From Candidatus Bacteroides merdavium (GTDB lineage: Bacteria > Bacteroidota > Bacteroidia > Bacteroidales > Bacteroidaceae), in assembly GCA_019116805.1 (NCBI GenBank), contig DXAV01000082.1:1-64000 (forward strand): a DNA stretch of 64,000 nucleotides, read 5' to 3'. Below the pieces are notes generated by a model. It ran no database searches, was not told where the DNA came from, and saw only the letters and a program-made list of their open reading frames with translations. The position numbers and the translations under genes are program-made. This document shows, one piece after another, positions 1-9,066 of the stretch. Each line of letters starts with the position of its first letter. Position 1 is the first letter of the stretch.

Positions 1-1
1 A

Positions 2-679
2 ATACAAAATGATCCAAATATGGGATGGAACAGATTCGGGTATAATATTTCAAATAACTTGCTCTCAGGTAAAATTCCTGAAGTGATATTGCACCATGAA
101 ATATTTCCCATATATCTGTATCAGATAATGCTGCAGAATTATGAACCTTATGTGTTTGATAAAACGGATATCCCTTGGTGGACTTGTAATTTGAAATCGA
201 CGGATGGGGTTGAGTACAACTTTGCTGAAATATTTAAGTCTAATAGATATACTATCTTATGGAATTTGGCAGAGGAAGGTATGGCTATGAATAATGATGG
301 CATGGAGTGGCCAAAGAAGATGGAAACCCTAATGAAGTTATATGGTGATAAAGGACTTGATATTTATGTGAATCAAAGTTTTGTTATGACAGATTCTAGA
401 ATGCAGGAGATAATGTCGTATATGCCAAGTGCTAAACTTATTTGTGTAGATAATAAGGGGAACAATCCTTATAATAAAGTAAGTTCATATTTGTTTCCAA
501 ATAATTATTTTTCAGCTTGTGCTGATGGTAGTGCTTACGGACAATTTTATATCATAGATTCTTTTGCATACCTTATTTATTGTGGATATGGAGGTGGTCC
601 TCATATGAAGTATCTACATGGATATCCTGAAACGAATGAAGATATATTTGATTTTGTTGCTAATTTGTTTGGAGATTAA
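2..679 (+). CDS. 5'-truncated protein, possible thioredoxin-like fold without a CXXC motif
   Basis: The frame is open to the left edge (the first ATG is at 20, with sense codons before it), so the real start probably lies outside the window. About 225 residues are visible. From about residue 75 the stretch beginning YTILWNLAEEG, then a long helix ending LYGDKGLDIYVNQ, has the spacing of TlpA/AhpC-type redoxin domains found C-terminal in Bacteroides exported proteins. The usual CxxC active site is missing: no Cys pair follows the first strand. The gene is AT-rich compared with the conserved genes to its right. I do not recognise a family with certainty; the redoxin-fold reading is an inference from spacing. 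Confidence 0.5.
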   Translation: MQNDPNMGWNRFGYNISNNLLSGKIPEVILHHEIFPIYLYQIMLQNYEPYVFDKTDIPWWTCNLKSTDGVEYNFAEIFKSNRYTILWNLAEEGMAMNNDGMEWPKKMETLMKLYGDKGLDIYVNQSFVMTDSRMQEIMSYMPSAKLICVDNKGNNPYNKVSSYLFPNNYFSACADGSAYGQFYIIDSFAYLIYCGYGGGPHMKYLHGYPETNEDIFDFVANLFGD

Positions 680-731
680 TCTAAAACTTGGATAGGAAAC
701 ATTTTCTTTTCTTCATAGGGGAAATATGGGT

Positions 732-1394
732 TTACAGCACCTTGAACTCATACCCTTCCTCCTTCAGGAAGCTGAGGGCACGGGGAAGGGCATATTGCAG
801 ATTGCCGCTGTCCCACGACTTGAGGGAATCGTGGAAGGTGATGATGGATCCGTTGCGGGCATAGCGCATGACGTTGGCCAGTACCTGCGGACCACGAAGC
901 TTCTTGCTATAGTCGCGGGTGACAAGATCCCACATCACAATTTTATATTTTCTTCTCAGTACCATGTATTGTGCCCAGCCCATGTGGCCGTGCGGCGGAC
1001 GGAACAGAAGCGGTCGGAGGGCCTTGTCGGTCGTTTCGGGCTCGCAGATGGAGAGCATGAAGTCATGGGCTTCTTCCGTATTCTCTAGGTAACTGTAGGA
1101 AGTGAAGTATTTGCGACTGAAACCACGGATATGATTGAAGGTGTGGTTGCCGATACGATGGCCACCTTCTACGACCATGCGGAATACCTCAGGATGTTTG
1201 CGGATGTTATCACCTACCATGAAGAAGGTGGCTTTGATGCCATGATGGTCCAATAAATCCAACACCCAAGGGGTGACTACGGGGATAGGTCCGTCGTCGA
1301 AGGTCAGGTAAACGGCTTTCTCGTCAGGATTCATTCGCCATAGGGCGCTGGGATAGAGTTTCCGGAGTAGTTCGGGAGGTTGTTCGATTAACAC
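732..1394 (-). CDS. Polysaccharide deacetylase family protein (NodB homology)
   Basis: A 220-residue carbohydrate esterase family 4-type protein expected to remove N- or O-acetyl groups from a glycan using a metal ion. NodB motifs are visible in order: TFDDGP (about residues 31-36), the metal-binding pair in GNHTFNH (about 82-88), RPPHG (about 132-136), WDLVTRDY and ITFHDS near the C-terminus. No signal peptide is apparent, so it may act in the cytoplasm or be exported by a non-standard route. It lies downstream of the DUF2723 gene on the same strand, separated by about 100 bp that hold a 24-bp inverted repeat, so cotranscription is possible but uncertain. The substrate cannot be told from sequence. 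Confidence 0.88.
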   Translation of the reverse strand: MLIEQPPELLRKLYPSALWRMNPDEKAVYLTFDDGPIPVVTPWVLDLLDHHGIKATFFMVGDNIRKHPEVFRMVVEGGHRIGNHTFNHIRGFSRKYFTSYSYLENTEEAHDFMLSICEPETTDKALRPLLFRPPHGHMGWAQYMVLRRKYKIVMWDLVTRDYSKKLRGPQVLANVMRYARNGSIITFHDSLKSWDSGNLQYALPRALSFLKEEGYEFKVL

Positions 1395-1418
1395 GGTAGT
1401 AGTGGTTGGCGGTTAATG

Positions 1419-1490
1419 GTTAGTGGTTAGCGATGAGGTGGCGAATACTATCCGGATGGGATATTTGCCACCTCATCGTTAACCGCTAAC
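1419..1490. repeat. Large imperfect inverted repeat between the DUF2723 and deacetylase genes
   Basis: Arms 1419-1442 and 1467-1490 are 24 bp long and pair with two mismatches around a 24-nt loop; the inner part GCGATGAGGTGGC pairs almost perfectly. No T-run follows on the minus strand, so it does not look like a standard intrinsic terminator. It may be an RNA stabilising hairpin or a genomic repeat. Confidence 0.7.
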
Positions 1491-1493
1491 TGT

Positions 1494-4400
1494 TTACTTC
1501 ATTCTGTTAACATACATGTCATATAGTTCTTCCAGCTTGGCACGATAGGTTTCGGCTAACGAAGATTTATATTGTTCCATTTTTTTGACTTCCTCGTTGA
1601 GTAGTGCCCAGTGGTACTCGTATTCACGGCTGGAAATCAAGAAGCGACCGTTGTCAAGGCTCATGTACCAGGTCATGTATTCCACAGCCTTGTCGGCAAG
1701 GGCCTGAATGATGTGATCTCCCTTTTCTGATTCACCTAGCTTGTACCAGGCCTCGGCCATTTGAAGAGCGCCGTTCTGCCAGTCGTAGGGCACGTTCTCG
1801 GCAGGGATCATCTTTTCGGCATACTCCAGTGCGGCACGGGCTTTATCGTTCTTGCCTTCGGCCAGGAGCTGCCCGATGAGTTGCGAGAAGATGCGGCGGT
1901 GTGAGTAGCACATGCGCATGGCGTTCTCGTCGATGTAGATACCGGGCTTGTCGATGCCGCCGAACTTGAACTTGTTCATCAGGTTGTCGTACATCTTTTC
2001 GCTGTCTATCTTCACGCCGGTCTTGTTGGTGTCGAAGGGAGTGAATCGGTAAGTCAGACCTTCTTGGATGAAGTAGTTGTCCAGACCAAGTTGATTCTCT
2101 TGTCCTACGCTGACAGCAATGTAGATGGGGCGCTCCCAGTTGGCTTCAGCCAACATCTCGAGCATCATCAGTTCGCTCTTGTAGAGGGCGCGCTTGGGAT
2201 GATAGTTGCCTTGGTTGTCCTTAGTGCGGAGCTTGATGGGCATATAGTCGGGGATGGAGTCACCCGGAATCAGCATACCGCTGCGGCGTACGGCTTCCTT
2301 GTCCACCTTAATGACCACACTATCCGTAGGTATCACTCTCATTTCCTGGTTCTTGTTGCGTACCCAATACTTCAGGATATTTTTCAGCTCGTAGGGGTTC
2401 TCACCGAATTCCTTCTGTACGTTTATCTTGGCTTCGGGGTTGCCAGCGAGGGCTTCTTTCTCGGCCTGTGCGTAGAGGGCGTCGATGCTCTTCTTGTATT
2501 CGGGATTGACGGTGATGTATTCGTTGGTACCCTCGACGTAGTCCATGCGGTCCCATGTGATGGGGAGCGACGGTGAGTCGTAGGCTGGACGTTTCATCTG
2601 GTCGATGTACCAGTCGGTGTTGAGGTACGACAGGTTGCAGGTACGGGCATCGGTACGGAAGCCTTCGGTCTCCTGGTTGTACCACAGGGGGAAGGTATCG
2701 TTGTCGCCGTTGGTGTAGATAATGGGGTTTCCGCTTTCCTGCAGGGACATCAGATAGTTCTGACCGAAGTCGCGGGCCATATAGCGGTCGCTGCGGTCGT
2801 GGTCGTCCCAAGTCTGGCTGGCCATTTGGATAGGGATGAGGAGGCAGACTACGGAAACGATGAGGGCAACGGCCAGCGAGGGCTTCAGCTCGGGAGCTTC
2901 ACTTTCGTCCGATGTCTCGGCCTTGGCGGCTGCCTTGCCCTGCATCCACTTGCTCAACAACTGGATGAGTCCGGCCACACCCATACCAATCCAGATGGCG
3001 AAGGCGTAGAACGAACCTGCATAGGCATAGTCGCGTTCACGCGGCTGGCTGGGTGTCTGGTTCAGGTAGAGCACGATGGCGATACCTGTCATGAAGAATA
3101 GGAAGAAGACAATCCAGAACTGCTGGATACCTTTCTGTCCGCGGTAGGCTTGCCACAGCAGGCCGATGATGCCGAGTAACAACGGAAGACCGTAGAATAC
3201 GTTGTGCCCCTTGTTCTCTTTTAATTCGGTGGGGAGCAGCGTCTGGTCGCCCACAAGCATGTTGTCGATGAAGCTGATGCCCGTGATCCAGTTGCCGTGC
3301 TCTATCTCGCCGAAGCCCTGGATATCGTTCTGGCGGCCCACAAAGTTCCACATGAAGTAGCGCCAGTACATCCAGTTCAGCTGGTAGGAGAAGAAGAACT
3401 TGATGTTCTCCCATTGTGTAGGCATCTTCACCATAATCATTTCGCCGCATTGGTCGTAGGGCACCTCGTAACCCTTGACGTCCTGCCAGGCTTCATACTG
3501 CTGGGTGTGCGTACTGCTGTACATGCGGGGGAAGAGCATGTTCTGTGCATATTCGTAATCGACGCGTCCGGGTATCTCGATGTACGAGTCTTTTTCGTCG
3601 GGCGTGGCCTTCTCTTTGCGGATGAACTTGGTGCCGTTGTATGAGATACGCGGTTGGCAGTAACCATCCTTCACGTCGAGGGCCACCTTCGAAGTATAGG
3701 CGGGGCCGTAGAACAATGGGCGTGTACCATACTGCTCGCGGCCCAGGTATTCGCCCAGCGTAAAGATGTCTTCGGGCGAGTTCTGGTCCATCGGCGTGTT
3801 GGCCGTGGAGCGGATGACGATGAGGGCGTATGACGAGTAACCGATGACCATCATCATGGTGCACAGCAAAGCGGTGTTCAGTGTACGGGCGCTGACGCGG
3901 TATTTCTCTTTCATGCTGTTCTGTGCCTTCGGGCTGAGGTAGAACCACAGCAGGGCGATGACCACGATGCCGATGACCACGGCACTGGCTCCGTGTCCGT
4001 AGAACGGAATACCCAGCATGGCGATGGTCAGGATGAACGAGAGGGCCATGCGCAGCTTGTCTTTCTCCGTATAGCTTTCGTACACACCCCAAACGAGGCA
4101 GGCAGCCAGTAGAATGATGTAAACGATGACACCCGTGTTGAACGGCATACTCAGGACATTGACGAACAGCAGTTCGAACCATCCGCCCACTTTCACGATG
4201 CCGGGCACGATGCCGTAGAGCACCACAGCCACCAAGATCATGGAAGCCAGGAGCGCCAGCAGAGAGCCTTTAGCATTGGCGTTGGGCACTTTCTTATAAT
4301 AATATACCAGCACGATGGCAGGCAAGCAGAGCAGGTTCAGCAGGTGGACACCGATGCTGAGGCCCGTCAGATAGGCAATCAGGATGAGCCAGCGGTCGGA

Positions 4401-4916
4401 ATGGGGTTGGTCGGCCACGTCTTCCCACTTCAGTATCAACCAGAACACGATGGCAGTGAACAGTGACGAGAACGCATATACCTCGCCCTCGACGGCCGAG
4501 AACCAGAATGTGTCGCTGAACGTATAGGCCAGCGCACCCACCACGCCGCTCCCCATGATGGTAACCAGCTGTCCGCGGGTGATGTGGTTTTCGTCCTTCA
4601 CCACAAGCTTGCGTACCAAGTGCGTGATGCTCCAGAAGAGGAACAGGATACAGGCACCACTCATCAGCGCGCTCATGTAGTTCACCATCTTGGCCACTTC
4701 TGAGGGGCCGGAGGCGAAGAGCGAGAAGAAGTTGGCCACGAGCATGAAGAACGGTGCTCCGGGCGGGTGTCCTACTTCCAGTTTATAACCGGTGGTGATG
4801 AATTCCGGGCAGTCCCAGAAACTGGCGGTCGGCTCGATGGTCAGGCAATAGACCGTGGCCGCGATAAGGAAAGTAATCCAACCTGTCAGGTTGTTGACGA
4901 ACTTGTACTGTTTCAT
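1494..4916 (-). CDS. DUF2723 family polytopic membrane protein (TMEM260/GT117-like)
   Basis: A 1140-residue protein with a multi-pass N-terminal half and a soluble C-terminal half. Family signatures are WDCPEF (residues 34-39) and GHPPGAP (49-55) just after the first membrane helix, RERDYAYAGSFY near 625-640, and a NGDNDTFPLWY block near 727. The C-terminal 250 residues are helical and TPR-like. DUF2723 proteins are lipid-linked-sugar glycosyltransferase-like (GT-C fold), and the human relative TMEM260 is a protein O-mannosyltransferase. A role in protein O-glycosylation in Bacteroides is therefore plausible but is inference. It has its own Bacteroides-type promoter at 4969-4999. The length is normal for Bacteroidales members. 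Confidence 0.9.
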   Translation of the reverse strand: MKQYKFVNNLTGWITFLIAATVYCLTIEPTASFWDCPEFITTGYKLEVGHPPGAPFFMLVANFFSLFASGPSEVAKMVNYMSALMSGACILFLFWSITHLVRKLVVKDENHITRGQLVTIMGSGVVGALAYTFSDTFWFSAVEGEVYAFSSLFTAIVFWLILKWEDVADQPHSDRWLILIAYLTGLSIGVHLLNLLCLPAIVLVYYYKKVPNANAKGSLLALLASMILVAVVLYGIVPGIVKVGGWFELLFVNVLSMPFNTGVIVYIILLAACLVWGVYESYTEKDKLRMALSFILTIAMLGIPFYGHGASAVVIGIVVIALLWFYLSPKAQNSMKEKYRVSARTLNTALLCTMMMVIGYSSYALIVIRSTANTPMDQNSPEDIFTLGEYLGREQYGTRPLFYGPAYTSKVALDVKDGYCQPRISYNGTKFIRKEKATPDEKDSYIEIPGRVDYEYAQNMLFPRMYSSTHTQQYEAWQDVKGYEVPYDQCGEMIMVKMPTQWENIKFFFSYQLNWMYWRYFMWNFVGRQNDIQGFGEIEHGNWITGISFIDNMLVGDQTLLPTELKENKGHNVFYGLPLLLGIIGLLWQAYRGQKGIQQFWIVFFLFFMTGIAIVLYLNQTPSQPRERDYAYAGSFYAFAIWIGMGVAGLIQLLSKWMQGKAAAKAETSDESEAPELKPSLAVALIVSVVCLLIPIQMASQTWDDHDRSDRYMARDFGQNYLMSLQESGNPIIYTNGDNDTFPLWYNQETEGFRTDARTCNLSYLNTDWYIDQMKRPAYDSPSLPITWDRMDYVEGTNEYITVNPEYKKSIDALYAQAEKEALAGNPEAKINVQKEFGENPYELKNILKYWVRNKNQEMRVIPTDSVVIKVDKEAVRRSGMLIPGDSIPDYMPIKLRTKDNQGNYHPKRALYKSELMMLEMLAEANWERPIYIAVSVGQENQLGLDNYFIQEGLTYRFTPFDTNKTGVKIDSEKMYDNLMNKFKFGGIDKPGIYIDENAMRMCYSHRRIFSQLIGQLLAEGKNDKARAALEYAEKMIPAENVPYDWQNGALQMAEAWYKLGESEKGDHIIQALADKAVEYMTWYMSLDNGRFLISSREYEYHWALLNEEVKKMEQYKSSLAETYRAKLEELYDMYVNRMK

Positions 4917-4968
4917 TCAGTTGTGTAGATATAACGTTATAATCTGCGATGTTTTCATCAAAACGTCG

Positions 4969-4999
4969 CAAAGATAGCGAAAGGCGAAAGCAATACAAA
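4969..4999 (-). promoter_or_regulatory. Bacteroides-type promoter of the DUF2723 gene
   Basis: Read on the minus strand, a -33 TTTG (4999-4996), a 19-bp spacer and a -7 TATCTTTG (4976-4969) match the Bacteroides primary sigma consensus (TTTG, 19-21 bp, TAnnTTTG). It lies 53 bp upstream of the ATG at 4916. The rest of 4917-5218 between this gene and the divergent SGNH gene holds no gene. Confidence 0.75.
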
Positions 5000-5183
5000 A
5001 TAAGCTTGCTTAATTTTTATTGCTGAGCCGCATCCTGTCTTATCAAAAGATAAGCATTTCATATCTAAATGTGCATTTTGAATGATTGTTGTGTTCTTAT
5101 TTGGAATGAGATATTTGAATATTGTTCACAGATGAGTTTCAAGATTTGGAAAAGTGAGAGTGAGGGATTTTCGTACTTTTCCT

Positions 5184-5191
5184 TATTTTTG
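5184..5191 (+). promoter_or_regulatory. -7 element upstream of the SGNH hydrolase gene
   Basis: TATTTTTG matches TAnnTTTG and lies 28 bp before the ATG at 5219. No clear -33 TTTG stands at the usual distance. Confidence 0.5.
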
Positions 5192-5218
5192 TAGCAAACA
5201 TTTGGAAAGGAGAAAATT

Positions 5219-6055
5219 ATGAATAGAAAAATCTGTGCATGTCTATTGTCAGCCTTGATACTGTCGGCCGAGGCAGCTCCGACAGTGCACTTTGTCGTAG
5301 AAGGACAGGAAATAGAGGTGGTGAGAAATCAGTGGAAAGGAAAGAAAGTGGCTTTTCTGGGTGACTCTATCACGGATAAACAACACGTGGGTACTACAAA
5401 ATGTTATTGGGAATATCTAATTGATCTGCTGGGGTTGGAGGCCTTTTCGTATGGCATCAATGGTAACCAAATGGATGGTCTGCTGAAGCAGGCTGAATGC
5501 TTGTACAAGGAATGGGGGGAGGATATTGATGCGATAGTCATTTTTGCTGGAACCAATGATTACAATGCCGGTGTGCCATTGGGTGAGTGGTACGAAGAGG
5601 TGTGGCGTAATGTTCCTTTACCTGATGGTGAAGTAGGTAGTCGCCGCTATCGTAAACCTGCAATGGATGCGAATACGTTTCGTGGACGTATCAATCGTTT
5701 GATGGATTACCTGAAAACACATTTCCCTGCAAAGCAGGTTATAGTGCTGACTCCGCTCCATCGTGGTTTTGCACAATTTAGTGCTGGAAATGTGCAACCC
5801 GAGGAGGCTTATCCCAATAAAATAGGAGTTTATGTGGATGAATATGTACAGGTGCTGAAAGAGACTGGTAACGTATGGGCTGTGCCGGTCATTGATCTGA
5901 ATAGTATTAGTGGCCTTTATCCAATGAACGATGCGCAAGCATGTTATTTTCATCGCGCGGACACCGATCGCTTGCATCCCAATGCTGAGGGACATCGGCG
6001 TATGGCTGTGGCTTTGATGTATCAGTTGCTGGCTTTTCCGGCTTCATTTGATTAA
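5219..6055 (+). CDS. Secreted SGNH/GDSL hydrolase
   Basis: A 278-residue esterase-fold protein with an N-terminal signal peptide (about residues 1-20). SGNH blocks are clear: GDSIT with nucleophile Ser50, GTND (residues 111-114) giving the Asn of block III, and DRLHPNAEGH near the C-terminus supplying Asp250 and His253. Relatives hydrolyse acyl or acetyl esters on carbohydrates or lipids; the substrate is unknown here. It is a single-gene plus-strand unit between two minus-strand genes, with a -7 element at 5184 and convergent to the ABC ATPase gene only 25 bp away. It may supply a periplasmic deacylase, but nothing links it to either PUL. Confidence 0.88.
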   Translation: MNRKICACLLSALILSAEAAPTVHFVVEGQEIEVVRNQWKGKKVAFLGDSITDKQHVGTTKCYWEYLIDLLGLEAFSYGINGNQMDGLLKQAECLYKEWGEDIDAIVIFAGTNDYNAGVPLGEWYEEVWRNVPLPDGEVGSRRYRKPAMDANTFRGRINRLMDYLKTHFPAKQVIVLTPLHRGFAQFSAGNVQPEEAYPNKIGVYVDEYVQVLKETGNVWAVPVIDLNSISGLYPMNDAQACYFHRADTDRLHPNAEGHRRMAVALMYQLLAFPASFD

Positions 6056-6080
6056 GTATCCTTAATTGAAGAGCTCTTGT

Positions 6081-6848
6081 TCAATCGTGGCTGTGCTTAC
6101 CCAAAATGCGGTGAGGAAGGTTGCCATGACCCAGTAATTCGATGGGGCAGTTGAAGTTTTGTTCCAGCCATTCGCCTGTAATGCCTGTGTCTGGATGGTA
6201 ATGTAGCGTTTCATTGACGCAGGCGATAGATTTCACTTGCTGAAGGACGGTACCGATATCGTGGCTAACAAGGATGATGGCACAGTCTCGATTGATTTCA
6301 GCTAGCAATTCGTAAAGTCGTGCTTCGAAGCGGCGGTCCAGATAAGTACCGGGTTCGTCAAGAATGACTACCTCGGGGTCGGAAACTATAGCTCGTCCCA
6401 GTAGGGTACGTTGTAGTTGGCCTCCGCTCAAGGCACCGATAGCTTTCTGTTCCATACCTTCCAACCCCATGCGGTTAATGACTTGGGCGGCTTTTTCGTG
6501 TTCGTTGGCGGTGAAGCGTGCACTGAGACTCTTACGGCTACTTAGGCCTGAGAGGATTACTTCTTGAACGGTGATGGGAAATTTACGGTCTATGGCTGTG
6601 TATTGGGGTAAGTAACCTATAGTTAAGGAAGCGTGTTCGTCCGTTGGGCGTTGCGGGTGGAAGGTGATAGTGCCATTCTGTGGCTTCAACAAGCCAAGAA
6701 TGCACTTGATGAGTGTGGTCTTTCCACCTCCGTTGGGGCCGATGATGCCCAAGAAGTCGCGGTCGTAGATAGTGAGGTCCACGTCGCGCAAGACTGTGCG
6801 GCCGTCATATCCGGCGCTGAGGTGGTGTATTTCGATGAGTGGCTGCAT
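6081..6848 (-). CDS. znuC: Metal (zinc/manganese-type) ABC transporter ATP-binding protein
   Basis: A 255-residue ABC ATPase with Walker A GPNGGGKT (37-44), signature LSGGQ (140-144), Walker B VVILDEP (160-166) and the switch histidine in LVSHD (His196). The sequence and the adjacent substrate-binding lipoprotein place it in the ZnuC/TroB group that drives zinc or manganese import. It lies 68 bp downstream of the binding-protein gene and is probably cotranscribed. The expected membrane permease (ZnuB) does not follow: the next gene to the left is the convergent SGNH hydrolase. The permease must be elsewhere, or the system is incomplete. Confidence 0.85.
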   Translation of the reverse strand: MQPLIEIHHLSAGYDGRTVLRDVDLTIYDRDFLGIIGPNGGGKTTLIKCILGLLKPQNGTITFHPQRPTDEHASLTIGYLPQYTAIDRKFPITVQEVILSGLSSRKSLSARFTANEHEKAAQVINRMGLEGMEQKAIGALSGGQLQRTLLGRAIVSDPEVVILDEPGTYLDRRFEARLYELLAEINRDCAIILVSHDIGTVLQQVKSIACVNETLHYHPDTGITGEWLEQNFNCPIELLGHGNLPHRILGKHSHD

Positions 6849-6916
6849 AGCGAAGTTGTTTTTAGGCGCGGATTACGCGGAAAAAGAATAAAATAATCCG
6901 CACCTAAAATTTATTT

Positions 6917-7819
6917 TTAATTCTTCATTGTCAATTCACGTGCGGTTTTCAACATCTCTGCCTCCCAGTCGTAGGCTAGAGGGTTGATGTCCACCACACG
7001 GGTACCGGTTTGTCGAGCAATAAGCTCGGCGTTGCGTCGGTCGAACTCTGGCTGCACGAAAATAACATGGATGTTTTCTTCGCGGCAGGCATTGATGAGC
7101 TCTTTCAAGTGGGCGGGCGAGGGCTCTTTGCCTTCGTTCTCAATGGAAAGCTGGAGCAGATCATAGTCGCGTGCAAAGTAGGAGAGAGCGGGGTGATAAA
7201 TCATGAACGCATGGTCGGCCTCCGGTTGGGCGAGCATCTGGCGGCAGAGACTGTCGGTACGGTCAATGACAGTACAGAGGCTGTCGTAGCGCTGAAGATA
7301 GTCGTCTCGATGTTTGTTGTCGAGCGAGCATAAGGCTTTGAAAACATTGGTAGCAATGATACGGGCATTGGCTGGAGAGTTCCAAACATGTGGTTCTGGG
7401 CCATTATGGTCGTGGTGATGTCCGTTTTCTTCCGATTCATCGTGGATGTCTTCTTGGAGAATTAGATCAATTCCCCGTGAAGTGTCGAATATCTGCAGAT
7501 GTGGAGCGTTGTCTGTTAGTTTGTCCATCCAAGTCTGTTCGAACCCAATGAAACCGATACGCAGATAGGCAGTACTTTTAGAAAGTGATATTAGTTGAGA
7601 GGGGGTAGGATCGTAGGTTTCAGGGCTGCTACCCTTGGGCACCATGCTGACTACTTCGAAGCAATCACCCGCGATGGCTTCGGTGAAGTAACGCAGGGGT
7701 TCGATGGTAACAGTGATAACCGGTTTGCCATCCGGATTGTCCGTCTTCTTTTCTCCTCCTGATTTGCAGGCAACGAGCAGCAAGATGAGGAATGTCCCTA
7801 TGATATATATTCTCTTCAT
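6917..7819 (-). CDS. znuA: Metal ABC transporter substrate-binding lipoprotein (ZnuA/TroA-like)
   Basis: A 300-residue cluster A-1 binding protein. The lipobox LVAC ends at Cys18, so it should be a lipoprotein. A His/Asp/Glu-rich loop (about residues 125-145, containing GHHHDHNGPEPH) is typical of zinc-specific members, and further ligand candidates are His in YHPALSYFARDY and Asp in VVDINPLAYDW. It binds Zn2+ (or Mn2+) in the periplasm and hands it to the permease driven by the neighbouring ATPase. A -7 element at 7849-7856 suggests transcription independent of the mnmD gene upstream. A Zur box was not identified by eye. Confidence 0.85.
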   Translation of the reverse strand: MKRIYIIGTFLILLLVACKSGGEKKTDNPDGKPVITVTIEPLRYFTEAIAGDCFEVVSMVPKGSSPETYDPTPSQLISLSKSTAYLRIGFIGFEQTWMDKLTDNAPHLQIFDTSRGIDLILQEDIHDESEENGHHHDHNGPEPHVWNSPANARIIATNVFKALCSLDNKHRDDYLQRYDSLCTVIDRTDSLCRQMLAQPEADHAFMIYHPALSYFARDYDLLQLSIENEGKEPSPAHLKELINACREENIHVIFVQPEFDRRNAELIARQTGTRVVDINPLAYDWEAEMLKTARELTMKN

Positions 7820-7848
7820 TTTTTGTTAAAATCTTTATGAAAGCTGGG

Positions 7849-7856
7849 CAAAGATA
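7849..7856 (-). promoter_or_regulatory. -7 element upstream of znuA
   Basis: On the minus strand TATCTTTG (7856-7849) matches TAnnTTTG about 30 bp before the znuA start. The -33 region is only a weak match. Confidence 0.5.
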
Positions 7857-7894
7857 CAAAGAATGTGTTAATTAACGGTAAAGTTTGGACATAT

Positions 7895-8566
7895 TTATGG
7901 GGTATCATTCGGTTTCGTAGCCCGTAATATCTCTCGTTTTCCTCCTGGAGGGCCAGGGAGCCGTTCCATGCGGAAGCCAATGTCCTGCATCATCCGTCGT
8001 ATGATTCCTTTGGCACAATAGGTGGTAAGAAGTCCTCCTGGTGCCAGACAACGATAGAGGTTTTCGAAGATCTCCCGTGTCCAAAGAGCAGGCTGTTTTT
8101 CAGGAGCGAAAGCGTCGAAGTAGATGATATCGCAGTGGAAAGGCGGAGTTTCATTCTCGGCTTTCCAAATAGCTAGGTCGCGTTGCAGCTTTAGTAGAGT
8201 GAAATGAGGGCTCAGTTGGACTTCCTTTTCCCAGATAGTTTCGTGGAGAAGCTGAAGGCGCGGATCGTCAGTATAATGTAGGGCTGCCACTTCCGACCAT
8301 GTTAGCGGATAGAGTTCTATACCGGTATAATGGACGTTCCGGAGACTATGTTCGGCTTCCTGCAGCGTGAGCAGAGCATTCAGGCCAGTGCCAAAACCTA
8401 CTTCAAGGATGCGTGGAGCAGAAGCCGTGGAAGCCTGCAGGCCCATCTCAATAAAGATGTGCTGCGATTCGGTACGTGCTCCCTTTACAGAGTGGTAGTG
8501 TTCATTTAGCTCAGGTACAAATAGTGTGGCGCTTCCGTCTTCAGTATGTTCAATGATTCTGTGCAT
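7895..8566 (-). CDS. mnmD: tRNA 5-methylaminomethyl-2-thiouridine methyltransferase MnmD
   Basis: A 223-residue SAM-dependent methyltransferase that completes the mnm5s2U wobble modification, the same reaction as the N-terminal half of E. coli MnmC. The SAM loop is EVGFGTGLNA with GFGTG at 57-61; YFDAFAPEKQPALW and CAKGIIRRMM are family blocks. The ATG at 8566 is chosen because MHRIIEHTEDG matches the family N-terminus and has AAAGAGAAA upstream; an upstream in-frame ATG at 8626 would overlap the previous gene by 40 bp. The FAD oxidase half of MnmC is absent, as in other stand-alone MnmD proteins. It is last in a tight minus-strand run. Confidence 0.85.
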   Translation of the reverse strand: MHRIIEHTEDGSATLFVPELNEHYHSVKGARTESQHIFIEMGLQASTASAPRILEVGFGTGLNALLTLQEAEHSLRNVHYTGIELYPLTWSEVAALHYTDDPRLQLLHETIWEKEVQLSPHFTLLKLQRDLAIWKAENETPPFHCDIIYFDAFAPEKQPALWTREIFENLYRCLAPGGLLTTYCAKGIIRRMMQDIGFRMERLPGPPGGKREILRATKPNDTP

Positions 8567-8586
8567 ATTTTTCTCTTTATGAATTC

Positions 8587-9066
8587 TCAGATGCCTACTG
8601 CCGAAATGGCTCCCTGGAGTGCCCATAACATGGCAACGTAACGGAGCAGCTTCCCGGCAAACATGGAGAGACTGGTCAGTATGAAGTTGCTGCGCATGAA
8701 GCCTAAGGCGATGGCAATGGCCTCGCCTACGAATGGGAGGAAAGCAAAGAAAGCCATCAACGCGCCTTTCCCCTGAAGAAAGCGCATCATGCGATCCACC
8801 TTCTCCTGCTTCACTTTGAAGTATTTCTCAATCCATTCCGTTTTGCCCAAGCGGCCCATGTAGTAGCAGGTCAGTCCACCGATTGTATTACCAACGGCGG
8901 CGGATAGTACACAGAGTGTCGGGCTCAGGCCTAGCTTAACCAAGGCGACGAGCACCAGTTCGGAGCTGAAGGGCAGAATGCTACCAGCCAGCAGTGCCGA
9001 TAGAAAAAGGCCGGCATAGCCCCAGTCTATGAGGAGTTGGACAAGTGAATCTATAAAAGCATCCAT
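8587..9066 (-). CDS. YqaA/DedA-like small integral membrane protein
   Basis: A 159-residue membrane protein of the VTT/SNARE-associated (DedA-related) superfamily, nearest in size to E. coli YqaA. Features include an acidic/Pro turn in GSILPFSSELVLVALV (about residues 28-43), the glycine-rich NTIGGLTCYYMGR and the FLPFVGEAIAIALGFMR block, with about four hydrophobic segments. DedA proteins are linked to lipid scrambling and membrane homeostasis; the exact role of this one is not known. Its start overlaps the end of the upstream gene by 16 bp, showing translational coupling within the operon. Confidence 0.8.
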   Translation of the reverse strand: MDAFIDSLVQLLIDWGYAGLFLSALLAGSILPFSSELVLVALVKLGLSPTLCVLSAAVGNTIGGLTCYYMGRLGKTEWIEKYFKVKQEKVDRMMRFLQGKGALMAFFAFLPFVGEAIAIALGFMRSNFILTSLSMFAGKLLRYVAMLWALQGAISAVGI

